Below, in pieces: positions 54,001-63,203 of a stretch of 64,000 nucleotides of DNA (its first letter is position 1; each line of letters opens with the position of its first letter). Source of the stretch: Fragum whitleyi (taxonomy: Eukaryota; Mollusca; Bivalvia; Cardiida; Cardiidae); contig OX411551.1 of NCBI GenBank assembly GCA_948146395.1, positions 48,068,854-48,132,853 of the forward strand. The letters run 5' to 3'. Below the pieces are notes generated by a model. It did not search any database and was not told where the DNA came from. It worked only from the letters and a program-made list of their open reading frames with translations. Both the position numbers and the translations under genes were made by a program.

Positions 54001-57000
54001 GTATTTTTGAATCTTTTATTGCCTCTTCTAAATCTTTTTTTCCTCAGCCTTTGCTACCGATATAATTTGTATCTTGAAAGATTCAAAAATGAACGGAGGT
54101 AGTCAATATTTAGAACGATGATAAAGGAATTGAATTCTTTTGTAAATATATTGCTACTGTATTATAGGTTATTGAATTTATATAGGAATATATTGTGTCG
54201 GACGAGTTCTTTTGGCAGTGTGCCCGAGCTTGCGAGGGCAACTACGCCAAAAGAACGAGTCTGACACAATATATTCCTATCTAAATTCAATAACCTTTTT
54301 ATTGTATACTTTGATATTGTTGGACGATATTCACTTCTTATTTATTATTTTTTTACATCATCTATACTTCAAGAACGATTTTGTAGTTAAATTAAACCGC
54401 TTTTAAATAACAGTTACGCAATAGACCTTTTCCCGCAAAATCCTTTCCGTTATATTTTTACGTTCGGATGAATACATCCGTTGCTATGAAGTGACAGTGT
54501 AAACAAAAAAGAAGGCGGACATTTTTTGTGTCGATTCGCATTTTCGATCTTTAAATATGCGTTGATTTCCACTTACTTTGAATAAAAATGAAATAAAGAT
54601 ATTCATTAAAACTTGTTCATTTGTTATTCTTACCAGTTACACGTTCCAGAACTGACTAAATCGGCATACTTGATTCCGGAGCAGACTAGCGATAGTCATG
54701 AAGGACGGGACGGAGTGAAAGATGAAATGAATAGAAAGATAGGGAGGAAGAGAGATAGATACTAGAATTATGTTAGACACAAAGGGATGGGCATGAAATA
54801 GTTTTGAAAGAGTTATAAAAATAACATAGATCAAGGAGAAACAAAAACAGTGATTTGGAGGGGGGGGGGGGGCTGAAGATAGACGGGGAGGGGGGAGGGG
54901 GGGATGAAGTGGTTGATTTCCCGGAAAATGTTTTCAAAAAGATGAAAACAAACAATGGTGAATTAACCTTTAGGCATTCAAAGAACTTGAAATGTATTTC
55001 TTTACTCTGACAAAACTATTTCTCGAATATTGAACGCAAAAAGAAAGCCTTGATAATGTTATTTATGTTGACTTATGGCGAGGTAGCAACCAAAAAGTAG
55101 TCCAGTCCATTTGTGCACATGAAAATAATCTTAGTGCAATATCAAAGTATGCAATATCAAAAAATATTGCACACTTTCCTCCCGTTCAAATACATAGAGA
55201 CAATATCAAAGTATATAATAAACTGTCATAATTTCGTAGCACTAATAGTTAAAAAGAAAGATGTACGGGAGCCCTAATTTTTCAATCGATAATTTCGCTC
55301 TGGGTAGCAGTTTGATAGTATTATGTACCAAAGTCAACCTAAATTACGCAAGTCATCAGAATTAAGAAAAAAATGGTATAAAATAGTGTCTGTATTACGT
55401 TAGCATTACGTCGGCCCTGTTTACTAGTATAAAGTGAAATAAGGGTATCACGATTACGTTAAGTTATGGCGTCTTGTAGTTGACATCGAAAAACGCGCCA
55501 ATTTAACGCATTACACAGGGCTTTAAAAAAGCTTTTTTTGGCTTTAATTTTGTCGTCATTGCAAAAAGAAAACATTTTATGGATTAAGTAGGTGTAAAAC
55601 TAGTTATCATAAAAAGATGGGTCGTTTTCAAAGTTGGGCGAATTTTGGCAGTTAGTGAATCAAGCCCTTTCTAAGGGTCAAAAAAATATATTTTTTTAAA
55701 ATCTGAAAATACTTGTGGGCTTTTGGCGTAAACTATTATTGTTTACAGACAGATAGTCAGACGATGAGATGGTCAGGCAGTGGAGCTAAAAATATCTATA
55801 TTTTATATGCTTATTATTGAGCCTGTGTGTGACATTTCCAACAATTTCAAATGTGGGCAAAGCAAAGACTCTGGCCAGTCTGTGCATCTGCACAGCCTGA
55901 CCAGAGTCTTTACTTCGTGTTTTGTAGATAAAGAAGGTCTCACAGTATCTATAGACAGTCAAACAATCTTTTAATTGCACTGTGTAGCTGTCTAGGCTGT
56001 TGAATGTTTATACCTAATGGACATGTCAAAATGTTGGAAATGTCCCGCACAGGCTCAATTGATCTTTTTCTTTCTCATACATACCACATGTTTTAGAATA
56101 CTTCCGTATTGGGAAAAATGTTGGAGTACAAACGAGGCTGCTGAAGGGGGAAACCTGAAAATATTGTAAACATTTTCAATCAAGAAATGTCAAGAAAGAA
56201 ATTTTGCCTTCATAGAGGTATGAAACTTAAAACAAAATCATATCTTATGAATATGAGAATATGATAAAGCAAATTGTTGAAAATATTACAATTGTGCGTA
56301 TGTGTGCCTTTTTCTTTTATTCAGGTACATGTATTAAACAAATTTTCACTCTGAAATAAACCAATAATTGTAGAAGCTATGTTCCAGAGAAAGTCAATTC
56401 AATATTTGACCTGCTACCTGACCTTCGCGCTATCTAAAAATTGTAGCACTAAAATCTATCAATAAATTAAGAAGTTACAGTCCTGAGAATTCCAGACAGA
56501 AGAACATCAAACAAATCAAAGTGACAACCATGTCTCTCTCACAGAAAACAGGCTCAACATATATCAAGTGGGTATCAAATTACAGTAAAATATGTACAGT
56601 AAAACCCCTCCCTCTGACCACCCCCGAAAAACAGGCACCCTGCTATAAGGAGCGATTTTCGACAGAACAGAATTATTTGTTCTTTATTTCAATGGTCGCG
56701 AACCCCTCTAATGCGAGCATCCCGGTATTCCGAATTACGACCACTAATTTCAGTACAAACAATGTTTTCAACCAAACAATTTTAAGTGGTCAATTGATAC
56801 ACAGCATTCGTCCATCAATGAAAGATGTTTGTTACCTGGTTAACTGTAGTAAAGAAACCGAAAGTAGTGCTAATTCGGGAAACATACAGGGATTCGTTTT
56901 AGGCGATCTGCAGACTGATTGTAAATTTGCTTATGATTGATATGTTTAGTTTTTAGGATTTTACTAAATGTATGGGCTACATTTACAGTTCGACAATAAT

Positions 57001-60000
57001 TGGCCTTTATTTTCTTATAAATAATTCGAGGTAGGTTTTCAGATCAGATCAAATAAACCAACGTAACAGAGAAAAGAGTTATAGTGAAACAGAAAAATAA
57101 CTTTGCATAGAAAGCAATGTCACTTTGCCTACTCATGGAGAGTTTTGGTGAAGGGATAAGAGGTCCTCAGTTATTAATTTAAAGTAAAACAAACAGTTTA
57201 AGACAATTTTTTGCAGCAGAAAAGTCTCTTCTATAATAGGGCCTTTGTCATAGTTTTGGCATAAGCAATGAGAATTTAACTTAGTTTATACTCTCAAATT
57301 GAAGAAGATTTGTATCATTGAAATGAGCAATTTCAAAGAATCAATTTCTCCCTTTAGGAAATCAACAATTTGGTTTTGCTTGAAACAACAACAACAACAA
57401 CAGTTTTATATGTAAATGCTGTTTTATAGATGTAATTACGTAATGTAAAATACACGATAAAGTATAAATCATTATAAAATAAACTGAATTACATAGTCTC
57501 TTCTATTAGCAATAATAAAAGTAGGAAGTTTGAACGCATCCGACCAAACCTCAGAATGAAGACCACCCCAAAAAGTACCCCAAGTGGTCTTAATAGAGGG
57601 GTTTAACTGTATAAACAACCAATCAAGGGACCACTAAAAAGTGGCTGTTAAAGAGAATAGTCGCTAAGTATATGTTCTGTTTACAAATAAGAAGCACATT
57701 ATTGATTGAATGTGTATGTTTTTGCAAATTTATCATTAATTTCGTGTTACTAAAACCTAATAGAAACGCCTCATTGAGATGATCCTAATGAGTTTTAACA
57801 ACCTAGGATTTATTTACAATAACTCTATAGACAATAATATCTACTTTTTAAGATATTTTGATTTAAAGAAAGAGGCTTTGAAAACAGTCGCTTAAAAAAA
57901 CTAGTCCATTGATAGATATTGTCGCTCAAGCAAGATGGACTGTTTTCATTTAAACAGGAAATGTACTATTCCCCTTAGTCATTTTCTGCCATGGTTTTTT
58001 TTTCTGTTTTGTTTTGTTTCTTGCTGATTTTTTTTTAATAATGACTCATTGTTATAATTGAAGCTTATTCAAGCTGTAGTTACCAAATTCAGGTTGCTTA
58101 CCAATGGTTCACTTTTTCTTTTATGTCTTTGGCAGTGTATTTTGAAGGCAAATTACATTTCGATATCTGAGCAGTCTGTCTTATCAGGTCAAAAGGGGAT
58201 CACTTTAAAGGAAGTGGACCCAGAACAGTTCCGCAACGTTTCAGAAGTCATAAACTTAAAAAGTGTTAACTGAGGTTTCCTAATGGTTTCATTAGGAAAC
58301 CTCCGTTAACATTGTTTAAGATCACAAGTTACAAAATGTTGCGGAACTATTATGGGTCCACTACCTTGAAATTTCAATAAGATCAGAGATGTAGCCAGTG
58401 AAAAAACCACATCGACATGAAGGTCTGCTTGTGTATTCTAAGAAATTTGAACAAAATATTTACCCAAAAACAGTAATCCATGTTTCATCTAAAACATCAT
58501 CTGTTGTGAGAGATTCCCTGAAATAAAAACAACAAGATGTGTTTGTGTAACACAAAAGCTCTCATACCATTTTTTTTTTCTTTTTCAAAATTTTCACCGT
58601 GAGGATAACCTTGACCTTGTCACATAACATTGACCTTGATACCAGCAGATACGTAGCATTGAGATTTTCCATCATGCCAAATATGAGGTTTTGTATCTTG
58701 AATAGGCTTGAAAATAATGGCAATGTAATGATTTTTGGTAAAGTTCTGCAGACAGATGGATGGACAGAGGGACTGACGCTCAGATAGAAAGCGGCAAAAC
58801 AATATGCCCCGTATCGTAAGATGCAGGGCATAAAAATCAAGAGCTCGTGTTTGAGCCATAAACAAGGGATTTGACTGTTATGGGAGACCATCACTCACCA
58901 CTGTCATGCATAGCTTCTTAGGTTTAAATTCAATGTCTGACACCTGCGTCAAGGAAAATCTTCTTTGGCTCAGTGGTTAGCGCAATGGACTCATAAACCA
59001 ATTATTTAAATATTATTTGTCCACGTGGGTTAGACACAGGCTGACCTCGGTTATTTTCAGTTGAGGGTAGTTTGTTTGTAATATTGACCATTAATACATG
59101 TACTCTGAAAATACCCTAATTTGACCGCTAAATTTTTACCCTTTCCATCTTCAGTATCTCATTATGATACAGCTCTACATCTATCCTTTATTTTAGTGCA
59201 GCTTCTCTCATTTTTGGCTATACCACAATTTGTTATCTGTAAATATTAACAAAGCTTACCCCTGTGTATAGAATGGATCTAATTGAGCTGGTGATGTTGG
59301 TACTCGTGAACTTGTGTTGTGGGTCTGGTCTGCACACGAATACATCGACTCATGCATACTCTGGGATAGACCTGGGGATAGATGTAAATAGTATTTAGTA
59401 GAACAATTAAAGACATATTCTTTAATGCTTTTGGTGGTTTATCGAGAAATAACGAAAATATGTCCTAGAAATTTCACATTTGTCTCATTTTTGCAATAAA
59501 GAAATAGAATAATCGTTTGTTTTTTGAGTAAGATCGATTAATATTTCATTTCGTGAACAACAAAAGCTATATTTTCACTGCTTGTCAAAATATATCTTTT
59601 GTGTACACTCAATGAATATAAATCGATCTTTCACTGAAAAAAATGATTATTCTTTTTCTTTATTGCAAAAATGAGACATATCTATCCTCTATGTATTATC
59701 AGAGGTTCAGATCAGAGGGGGTAATGCAAGTCTAAAACCTTTATTTCTCAACGAAACCTTTAGTTGTGGGTACTCATTTGAATTGTCTTGACCAGAAGAT
59801 TCCAATGAGTACCCACAACATATGATTTGGGTAAGCATAGTTGTAATAATATTATTTGAAGTCAAAAATACCCCTCTAACTGTAGCTATGATAATACTTC
59901 ATTGCTTAGGTTGATTATCCTTGGAGTTGGTACATACTAAACAACTGCATAAATACTTATACCATGAACATAATTTTAATTTTTCTTTCACAGAAATTAC

Positions 60001-62979
60001 CAATTCTCAATCTTATTCAAGCTTAAGATTTACCAATGAATAATTGAATACAAAGCACCCTCTGGAAAGAGGATTAAAAATCTAAGCCAAAAGCAGGCAC
60101 AATTTGCACAAAATGCATCTTATTATCTGCCTTGATAGCATAGGTTGCTCTTTTAATTTTGTTTGTTTGAATGGGGTTTTACACCGCTTTCAACAAATTT
60201 TCACTTATATTGCGACGACCAGAGCACTTACAATAGATTCCTGGTACTTCTCACACCAGTACCACCATTACATCCGTACCTAGCCTCCAGCTGCTATCCC
60301 ACATAGGTCTTCGATTATATCAACCCATTGGTGGAAGACAAGTAGTCTAAAAGGATGAGTGCTGCCATTTGGGATCGAACTCAGGACCTCTAGATTGACA
60401 GTCTGAGGAGCTACCCACTGGACTATGATGACACCTCATGCTCTTTTAATAGTGAACTTTAACACTTTGTGATATCTTTGGCATTGTTAAAGCCATGCAA
60501 AATGACGCACTTTACAAAAATATGTCCTAGAAATTTCACCTTTTCTCTCGTTTTTGCAATAAAGAAATTGAAAAGAATTTTTCGAGTATGATCGATTAAT
60601 ATTTCATTTCGTGACAACAAAAGCTATATTTTCACTCGTGGCTCCACCACTCGTGAAAATATAGCTTTTGTTGTTTACTTAATGAATATAAATCGATCTT
60701 GCACTGAAACAAACGATTATCCTCTAATTCTTGCCATAACAATGATGACAACAACGAGGCTAGAGCAATACCCTTTTTTTTCCCGAATACAGCCTAGCTA
60801 AAAAAATATTGACATACCTGTGGTGGGTGGGGCTGGAGTGTTCATTCCTGCTGTACGACTAAACTGTAACAAGAGAAGAACAGAGGTATGGAAAAAATGA
60901 CTTTTCTTCACTTGTCCATGGACAACTAAAATCGGTTTTCCTACTTGTCCACAAAAAAAATGAATTGATATATTTGAGAAAAACCTTATTCTTAATGAAG
61001 AAAAAGGCATAACCAAGCATTTTCTTTATTAAAGATAAGGTTTTCTCCCCTTTGATACAAACAATAGGATGATTTTTCTTCTAGATCTTTTTAGTACTGC
61101 ATCAAGATTTGTTCTGGTATTAACTTATCCACAGACAAGTAGTCTAGAAAAATGTTCTTGCCCACAAGAAGAACCCAGTTTCTGACAATTTGGCCATGGG
61201 AATTCCACACTAGGAACAGCCAAATTAAAAATTCAGTCAAATATCAAAGAATTCTAAAATCCATTGGCTTATGTGATAAACATAACTGGGTCCCAATAAT
61301 ATCATTTTTAGTATCATTGGTGTTCTCAGAATTTTTATTTTATTTGTTTCTTCAAAGCCAATAACAGGTACCTACTTGAGCAGGAGAAAAATATTGACTG
61401 TTTGACATTGACTGGTTTGGACTTGTGGAGTTGAGTAAACTTTTTATAGGCGGACCTCCTACTCTATCTTTACTGCGTAAACTGGAATCTAATCTGAAAC
61501 AAGATGTGTTCCTAAAACAATAATGACCCCAAAACATCCTTTTTAGTGATCAGAGCTTTAGTCAGATATCAACAAAATAGGGTCCAAAGGACTTGATCTT
61601 TGGGGACTTAGGGGTCCTTCTTTAAATTTTGAGAGTCCCTGCTTTAGGTAAAGACAACTTCTTTTAGACTAAAATATTTTATTTTGTAGTTTTCATGCTA
61701 TTCCCTGGTTAAATATAAAGAAATTGATATTTATTGATATATGGGGCTTAACTCCAGGAAAGAATTGAAGACTGTTTAAAGCAGTCTTCAATTCTTTTTC
61801 TGAAGTTGAGTCCCAGAGAGTCTATGGGACTCACACCACATAGTTTTGGGGGTCCTGGCTACTTATTTTGGCCCCTCAGATGCACAAAACCTGCATCCCA
61901 TAATAGCCTGAGTGATAATTGACCTGGACAGGTGACCTTGACCTTCAAAGATGCTTATTGAGAAGAGGAACCTTTACAACAAATAGGCATTGTGACTTTA
62001 ATAGTATCAAAGTTATGGCACATTGTTTAGTATGCAGGTAAAGTTTTTTGCCGACAGATAAATAGACAGACAGACACTGGTAAAACAATGTGCCCCTGCT
62101 CCATCAATGAAGGGTCATAAAATTAAAAAATTAGGATATTTTTCTAAAGAAAACTATATAACTCATTAAAATTATTTCAAACAGATTAATGATATTAAAT
62201 CTATTATCCTAAGCAACTTGCCTTTACTTGTATTCTAGAGCGTGTAATGCTATTTCAAAAACATTTCTATACTCCTTGCATTCTGACCGCCCAAAAAAGT
62301 GGGAACATCTCTACTTATCAAAATATTTACAACAAAATAGATGTGCACATGTTTGATAAATTTGAGCATTTGGGCCCCTATTCATGTTTTTCCCCGACTG
62401 CCACACAAGAGTGAACCCACAAGCTACCTTGATGGCTCATCGCAAAACAGTTGTAACTGCCTATATGTTAATAGGCATTATAGACTGTTTTGCACTGAAT
62501 GATTGACATATATTATCTATACTGACCTTGTTGTACCTACGATTGAATGTTGCTGTAATGATGTATTGGGTGAAGTTAGACCTCCATGTCTCTGGGCTGA
62601 TCTTGGTGGACTACCCCCACTACCTTACCATAGTATGTTCACATGTTATCCAGGGGTCCAGATAAGAGGGGGAAAAGCTTTTCTAAAATCTTTATTTCTC
62701 AATGAAATTCTATGTTATGGGTACTCGTTTGATTCGTCTCAATAAGACGTATCAAATGAGTACCAACAACATAGGTTTTAAGTAAGGAATAATGAGATAT
62801 TTGAATTTGAAAACCGTTATACCCCCTCTATCTGTAGCTCTGATTATCAATACATACCTGGGTGTACCTATGATAGAATGTTGCTGTAATGATGTATTAG
62901 GTGATGTTAGACCTCCATGTCTCTGGGCTGATCTTGGTGGACTTCCCCCACTTCCTGACCACATACGTGAAGACGCAGG
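47945..62979 (-). CDS. NUP35: Nucleoporin NUP35 (Nup53), 9 exons, 5' partial
   Basis: Minus-strand exons: 62979-62858, 61493-61376, 60863-60818, 59371-59260, 58517-58464, 56154-56085, 53442-53314, 50335-50168 and 48022-47945. Every intron is GT-AG and every phase agrees, giving 298 residues before TGA; the N-terminus is beyond the window. Seen: a serine/proline-rich N-terminal part, [19 protein letters not shown], then the NUP35-type RRM (about 145-213: [54 protein letters not shown]), and the conserved C-terminal tail [10 protein letters not shown]. In the family the RRM dimerises, the tail helix binds membrane, and the protein links NUP93/NUP155 with NDC1 in the pore scaffold. Convergent with LIX1L. 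Introns carry many repeats, two of which end next to acceptors. Confidence 0.96.
48085..48200. repeat. Palindromic MITE, T family
   Basis: caggaagacaaaatgctgca ... ttgaaccattttgtagtag, hairpin cccgctttgcatgcaaagg. Confidence 0.6.
48513..49585. mobile_element. Palindromic MITE (GTAGTGGACC) interrupted by a Helentron-like element
   Basis: Left arm ggtagtggacccataataat at 48513; right arm ttacgggtccactacct ending 49585. The interruption is at the loop. The uninterrupted relative is 58203-58366. Confidence 0.75.
48590..49504 (-). mobile_element. Helentron-like element, family G
   Basis: Minus strand: TAGCTCCACTGGCCGAAGGC (hairpin), GTGTGTCTGTCTTGTGTGCG. About four monomers of about 120 bp carry CCTGGCATGGATGTTCC. 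Then CCAGTGGAGCG, a CCTCTTGGGCC hairpin-like stretch and CTCTTG at 48590. The 5' end resembles family B, the monomers do not. Confidence 0.75.
49690..49955. mobile_element. K family MITE
   Basis: ttgtgaccagttctgtgaaa at left, cccagatagtccctttttgt at right; gattgatcattctagatta inside. Confidence 0.65.
49968..50036. repeat. Short palindrome, Q family
   Basis: ttggtgcaagactgtagaaa and its partner acagtcttgcaccgaacca around tatatacattgtatata. Confidence 0.7.
50168..50335 (-). CDS. NUP35: NUP35 exon (eighth visible)
   Basis: 56 codons, [20 protein letters not shown] to [19 protein letters not shown]; acceptor TTCACTAG, donor ACGAG|GTAAGA. Matches the TMRPLATAYKA region of the vertebrate protein. 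Confidence 0.93.
50443..52095 (-). mobile_element. Helentron-like element, family A-type (A4) carrying a LINE fragment
   Basis: Minus strand: TAGCTCACCTGAGCACGAAG hairpin with GTGCTTGTGTGAGC. A GTCGTCGTCTGTCATCC-type tract leads into about six monomers of about 165 bp with cccaacagtcatgattttag-type and agctgatcatccatgccaa-type blocks (plus-strand text). Then CAGGTGAGTGGACC, hairpin to GGTCCTCTT. The terminal G of CTTG is replaced. An endonuclease fragment lies at 50545-50805. Sits between NUP35 exons. Confidence 0.7.
50545..50805 (-). pseudogene. Fragment of non-LTR retrotransposon endonuclease domain
   Basis: About 85 codons on the minus strand: [44 protein letters not shown] and [15 protein letters not shown], the LDLVFSN strand and (W)SDH are the conserved blocks of the apurinic-like endonuclease of LINE elements. 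Reverse transcriptase is absent, so this is a dead piece, lying inside A4. Confidence 0.75.
52105..52292. mobile_element. N family MITE, degenerate
   Basis: gagcctgtgcatgacatttt at left; ttggaaatgtcatgcatagg at right; tgcagatgcacaggctggcc inside. Confidence 0.6.
52425..52625. repeat. Palindromic MITE, W family
   Basis: tcatagagtgaacaacaaat and gctatttttttttcatgag facing gtgaaaatatagcatttgt; near-identical to 47445-47635 over most of its length. Confidence 0.65.
52716..53208 (+). mobile_element. Helentron-like element, family B, 5'-truncated (B4)
   Basis: Three monomers (tatgggcggaggtcatttct) and a complete 3' end: CTGTGGAGCGACTCAAGC, imperfect hairpin, CTAG at 53205-53208. Ends 106 bp past NUP35 exon 53314-53442. 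Confidence 0.75.
53314..53442 (-). CDS. NUP35: NUP35 exon (seventh visible)
   Basis: 43 codons, [20 protein letters not shown] to VGVTPCIDK; acceptor TTTTGTAG, donor ATAAG|GTATTG. Core of the RRM. Confidence 0.96.
54166..54296. repeat. Long near-perfect palindrome in a NUP35 intron
   Basis: Arms of about 50 bp: aggttattgaatttatatag and tattgtgtcggacgagttct face agaacgagtctgacacaata and ctaaattcaataacct, with a 25-30 bp GC-richer loop tgcccgagcttgcgagggca. A MITE or a cruciform-forming unit; no relative seen in the window. Confidence 0.75.
54857..54902 (+). other. G-rich tract
   Basis: A G-run followed by several shorter G-runs within about 45 bp, enough G-tracts for an intramolecular quadruplex on the plus strand. 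In the NUP35 transcript it would be C-rich. Confidence 0.5.
54960..55818. other. NUP35 intron sequence, nothing recognised
   Basis: No exon, element end or strong palindrome could be supported here. Confidence 0.4.
55819..56056. mobile_element. N family MITE, well preserved
   Basis: gagcctgtgtgtgacatttc at left, gaaatgtcccgcacaggctc at right; the strong hairpin aaagactctggccagtctgt / agcctgaccagagtcttt lies inside. Ends 29 bp from NUP35 exon 56085-56154, downstream of its donor. Confidence 0.8.
56085..56154 (-). CDS. NUP35: NUP35 exon (sixth visible)
   Basis: 70 nt, [20 protein letters not shown] then KHV; acceptor ATTTTCAG, donor ATGTG|GTATGT. RRM helix 1. Confidence 0.95.
56597..57609. 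mobile_element. pogo/Tigger-like non-autonomous element, copy 2
   Basis: CAGTAAAACCCCTC ... GAGGGGTTTAACTG flanked by TA. About 200 bp shorter than 35669-36880, mainly by an internal gap after ttcagtacaaac, otherwise collinear, including the acaacaacaacaa run near 57388. Confidence 0.75.
57610..57945. mobile_element. S family repeat, uninterrupted
   Basis: aaaaagtggctgttaaagag, then ctgtttacaaataagaag, hairpin tcattgagatgatcctaatg, and gtcgctcaagcaagatggac. Serves as empty-site relative for 25696-26373. Confidence 0.55.
58203..58366. mobile_element. Palindromic MITE, GTAGTGGACC family, uninterrupted
   Basis: ggaagtggacccagaacagt ... tgggtccactacctt with the central hairpin aggtttcctaatggtttcat / attaggaaacct. 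Lies 98 bp past the NUP35 exon 58464-58517. Confidence 0.75.
58464..58517 (-). CDS. NUP35: NUP35 exon (fifth visible)
   Basis: 54 nt, [17 protein letters not shown] with split glycines at both ends; acceptor TTATTTCAG, donor TTTGG|GTAAAT. Start of the RRM. Confidence 0.95.
58533..58835 (-). mobile_element. Helentron-like element, family E (E2), next to a NUP35 acceptor
   Basis: Minus strand: TTTTTATGCCCTGCATCTTA with GGGGCATATTG, then GTCCATCCATCTGTCTGC, one monomer (TTGGCATGATGGAAAATC), hairpin GTGTTACACAAACAC and ATCTTG at 58533. Fifteen bases separate it from the exon starting at 58517. Confidence 0.75.
58968..59010 (+). repeat. tRNA-like A-box remnant
   Basis: tggctcagtggttagcgcaa resembles a tRNA D-arm/A-box, but no B-box at proper spacing or acceptor stem follows. 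Probably a SINE remnant. Confidence 0.3.
59260..59371 (-). CDS. NUP35: NUP35 exon (fourth visible)
   Basis: 112 nt, [20 protein letters not shown] to [11 protein letters not shown]; acceptor ATCCCCAG, donor CAGGG|GTAAGC. The [12 protein letters not shown] motif is strongly conserved in animal NUP35. Confidence 0.95.
59482..59690. repeat. Palindromic MITE, W family
   Basis: taagatcgattaatatttca and gaacaacaaaagctatattt facing aatatatcttttgtgt and ataaatcgatctttcactg. Confidence 0.6.
59699..59891. mobile_element. R family MITE
   Basis: tcagaggttcagatcagagg at left, ccctctaactgtagctatga at right; core gggtactcatttgaattgtc / gaagattccaatgagtaccc. Confidence 0.75.
60166..60437 (-). mobile_element. 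tRNA-derived SINE
   Basis: Plus text gaatggggttttacaccgct, tgggatcgaactcaggacct (reverse of the B-box) and ctacccactggactatgatg (reverse of the A-box region). Confidence 0.75.
60515..60735. repeat. Palindromic MITE, W family (best copy)
   Basis: caacaaaagctatattttca then ctcgtggctccaccactcg then gaaaatatagcttttgttg: a near-perfect hairpin of about 60 bp. Confidence 0.7.
60818..60863 (-). CDS. NUP35: NUP35 micro-exon (third visible)
   Basis: 46 nt, [15 protein letters not shown] plus one base; acceptor GTTACAG, donor CACAG|GTATGT. Confidence 0.85.
60881..61213. mobile_element. hAT-like element copy in a NUP35 intron
   Basis: cagaggtatggaaaaaatga at left, gggaattccacactag at right; cttgtccatggacaactaaa and the palindrome gaagaaaaaggcataacc inside. 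Begins 18 bp upstream of the exon 60863-60818. Confidence 0.6.
61376..61493 (-). CDS. NUP35: NUP35 exon (second visible)
   Basis: 118 nt. Acceptor TTGTTTCAG, donor CTCAA|GTAGGT. Encodes [20 protein letters not shown] then [15 protein letters not shown] Helentron-like element ends 6 nt before the exon. Confidence 0.92.
61500..62118 (-). mobile_element. Helentron-like element, family E (E3), next to a NUP35 acceptor
   Basis: Minus strand: ATTTTATGACCCTTCATTGA with GCAGGGGCACATTG, GTGTCTGTCTGTCTATTTAT, monomer-type sequence with aggtgaccttgaccttc on the plus strand, then GGGGTCATTATTG, AACACATCTTG ending at 61500. Only TTTCAG remains between it and the exon starting at 61493. A palindromic block attgaagactgtttaaagca is at 61764-61796. 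Confidence 0.7.
62435..62500. repeat. U palindrome
   Basis: gatggctcatcgcaaaacag and ttgtaactgcctatatg facing aataggcattatagactgtt and ttgcactgaatgat. Confidence 0.6.
62526..62650 (-). pseudogene. Decayed duplicate of NUP35 exon 62858-62979
   Basis: Reads [16 protein letters not shown] then [17 protein letters not shown] on the minus strand. It differs from the real exon mostly at third positions. The TCA before GSGG is TAA (stop), the 5' part and acceptor are lost against an R-family MITE, but a possible donor ACAAG|GTCAGT remains. Confidence 0.8.
62651..62843. mobile_element. R family MITE between two NUP35 exon copies
   Basis: caggggtccagataagaggg at left, ccccctctatctgtagctct at right; core gggtactcgtttgattcgtc / agacgtatcaaatgagtacc. 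Confidence 0.75.
62858..62979 (-). CDS. NUP35: NUP35 first visible exon
   Basis: Acceptor TTTTTCAG, phase 0. Encodes [20 protein letters not shown] then [17 protein letters not shown] plus two bases; donor CCCAG|GTATGT. A decayed copy is at 62526-62650. Confidence 0.9.
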
Positions 62980-63098
62980 CTGAAAAAGGTAAACCTTATC
63001 CTTCTAACATAAAAAAGTCTTTAAAATATTTGCAAAATTTCAAGGTTCCTGTTTGACCCTTATACCAGGGTTTGGGCTCCCAAAAAGTCATGATTTAT

Positions 63099-63203
63099 TT
63101 GTTTGTCCTTATGGGGTTATACACCGCTTTCAACAATCAATCGGCTATATCATGGTGATTTGAGCACCTGACACCATGCTATTTCTAACACCAGTACTAC
63201 CAG
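63099..63203 (-). mobile_element. SINE 3' fragment
   Basis: atggggttatacaccgcttt, gatttgagcacctgacacca and aacaccagtactacca match the reverse of the SINE 3' half. Confidence 0.6.

Noticed and set aside
56521..56940. Open frame of about 139 codons
   Set aside because: Lies across the end of a pogo-like non-autonomous element; the same text recurs at 35700-35830 with frameshifts, so it is repeat DNA and not a gene.
62503..62983. Plus-strand open frames with shared CCNDVLG / [12 protein letters not shown] text
   Set aside because: These are antisense translations of the NUP35 exon and its decayed copy; their similarity reflects the exon duplication, not a plus-strand gene.
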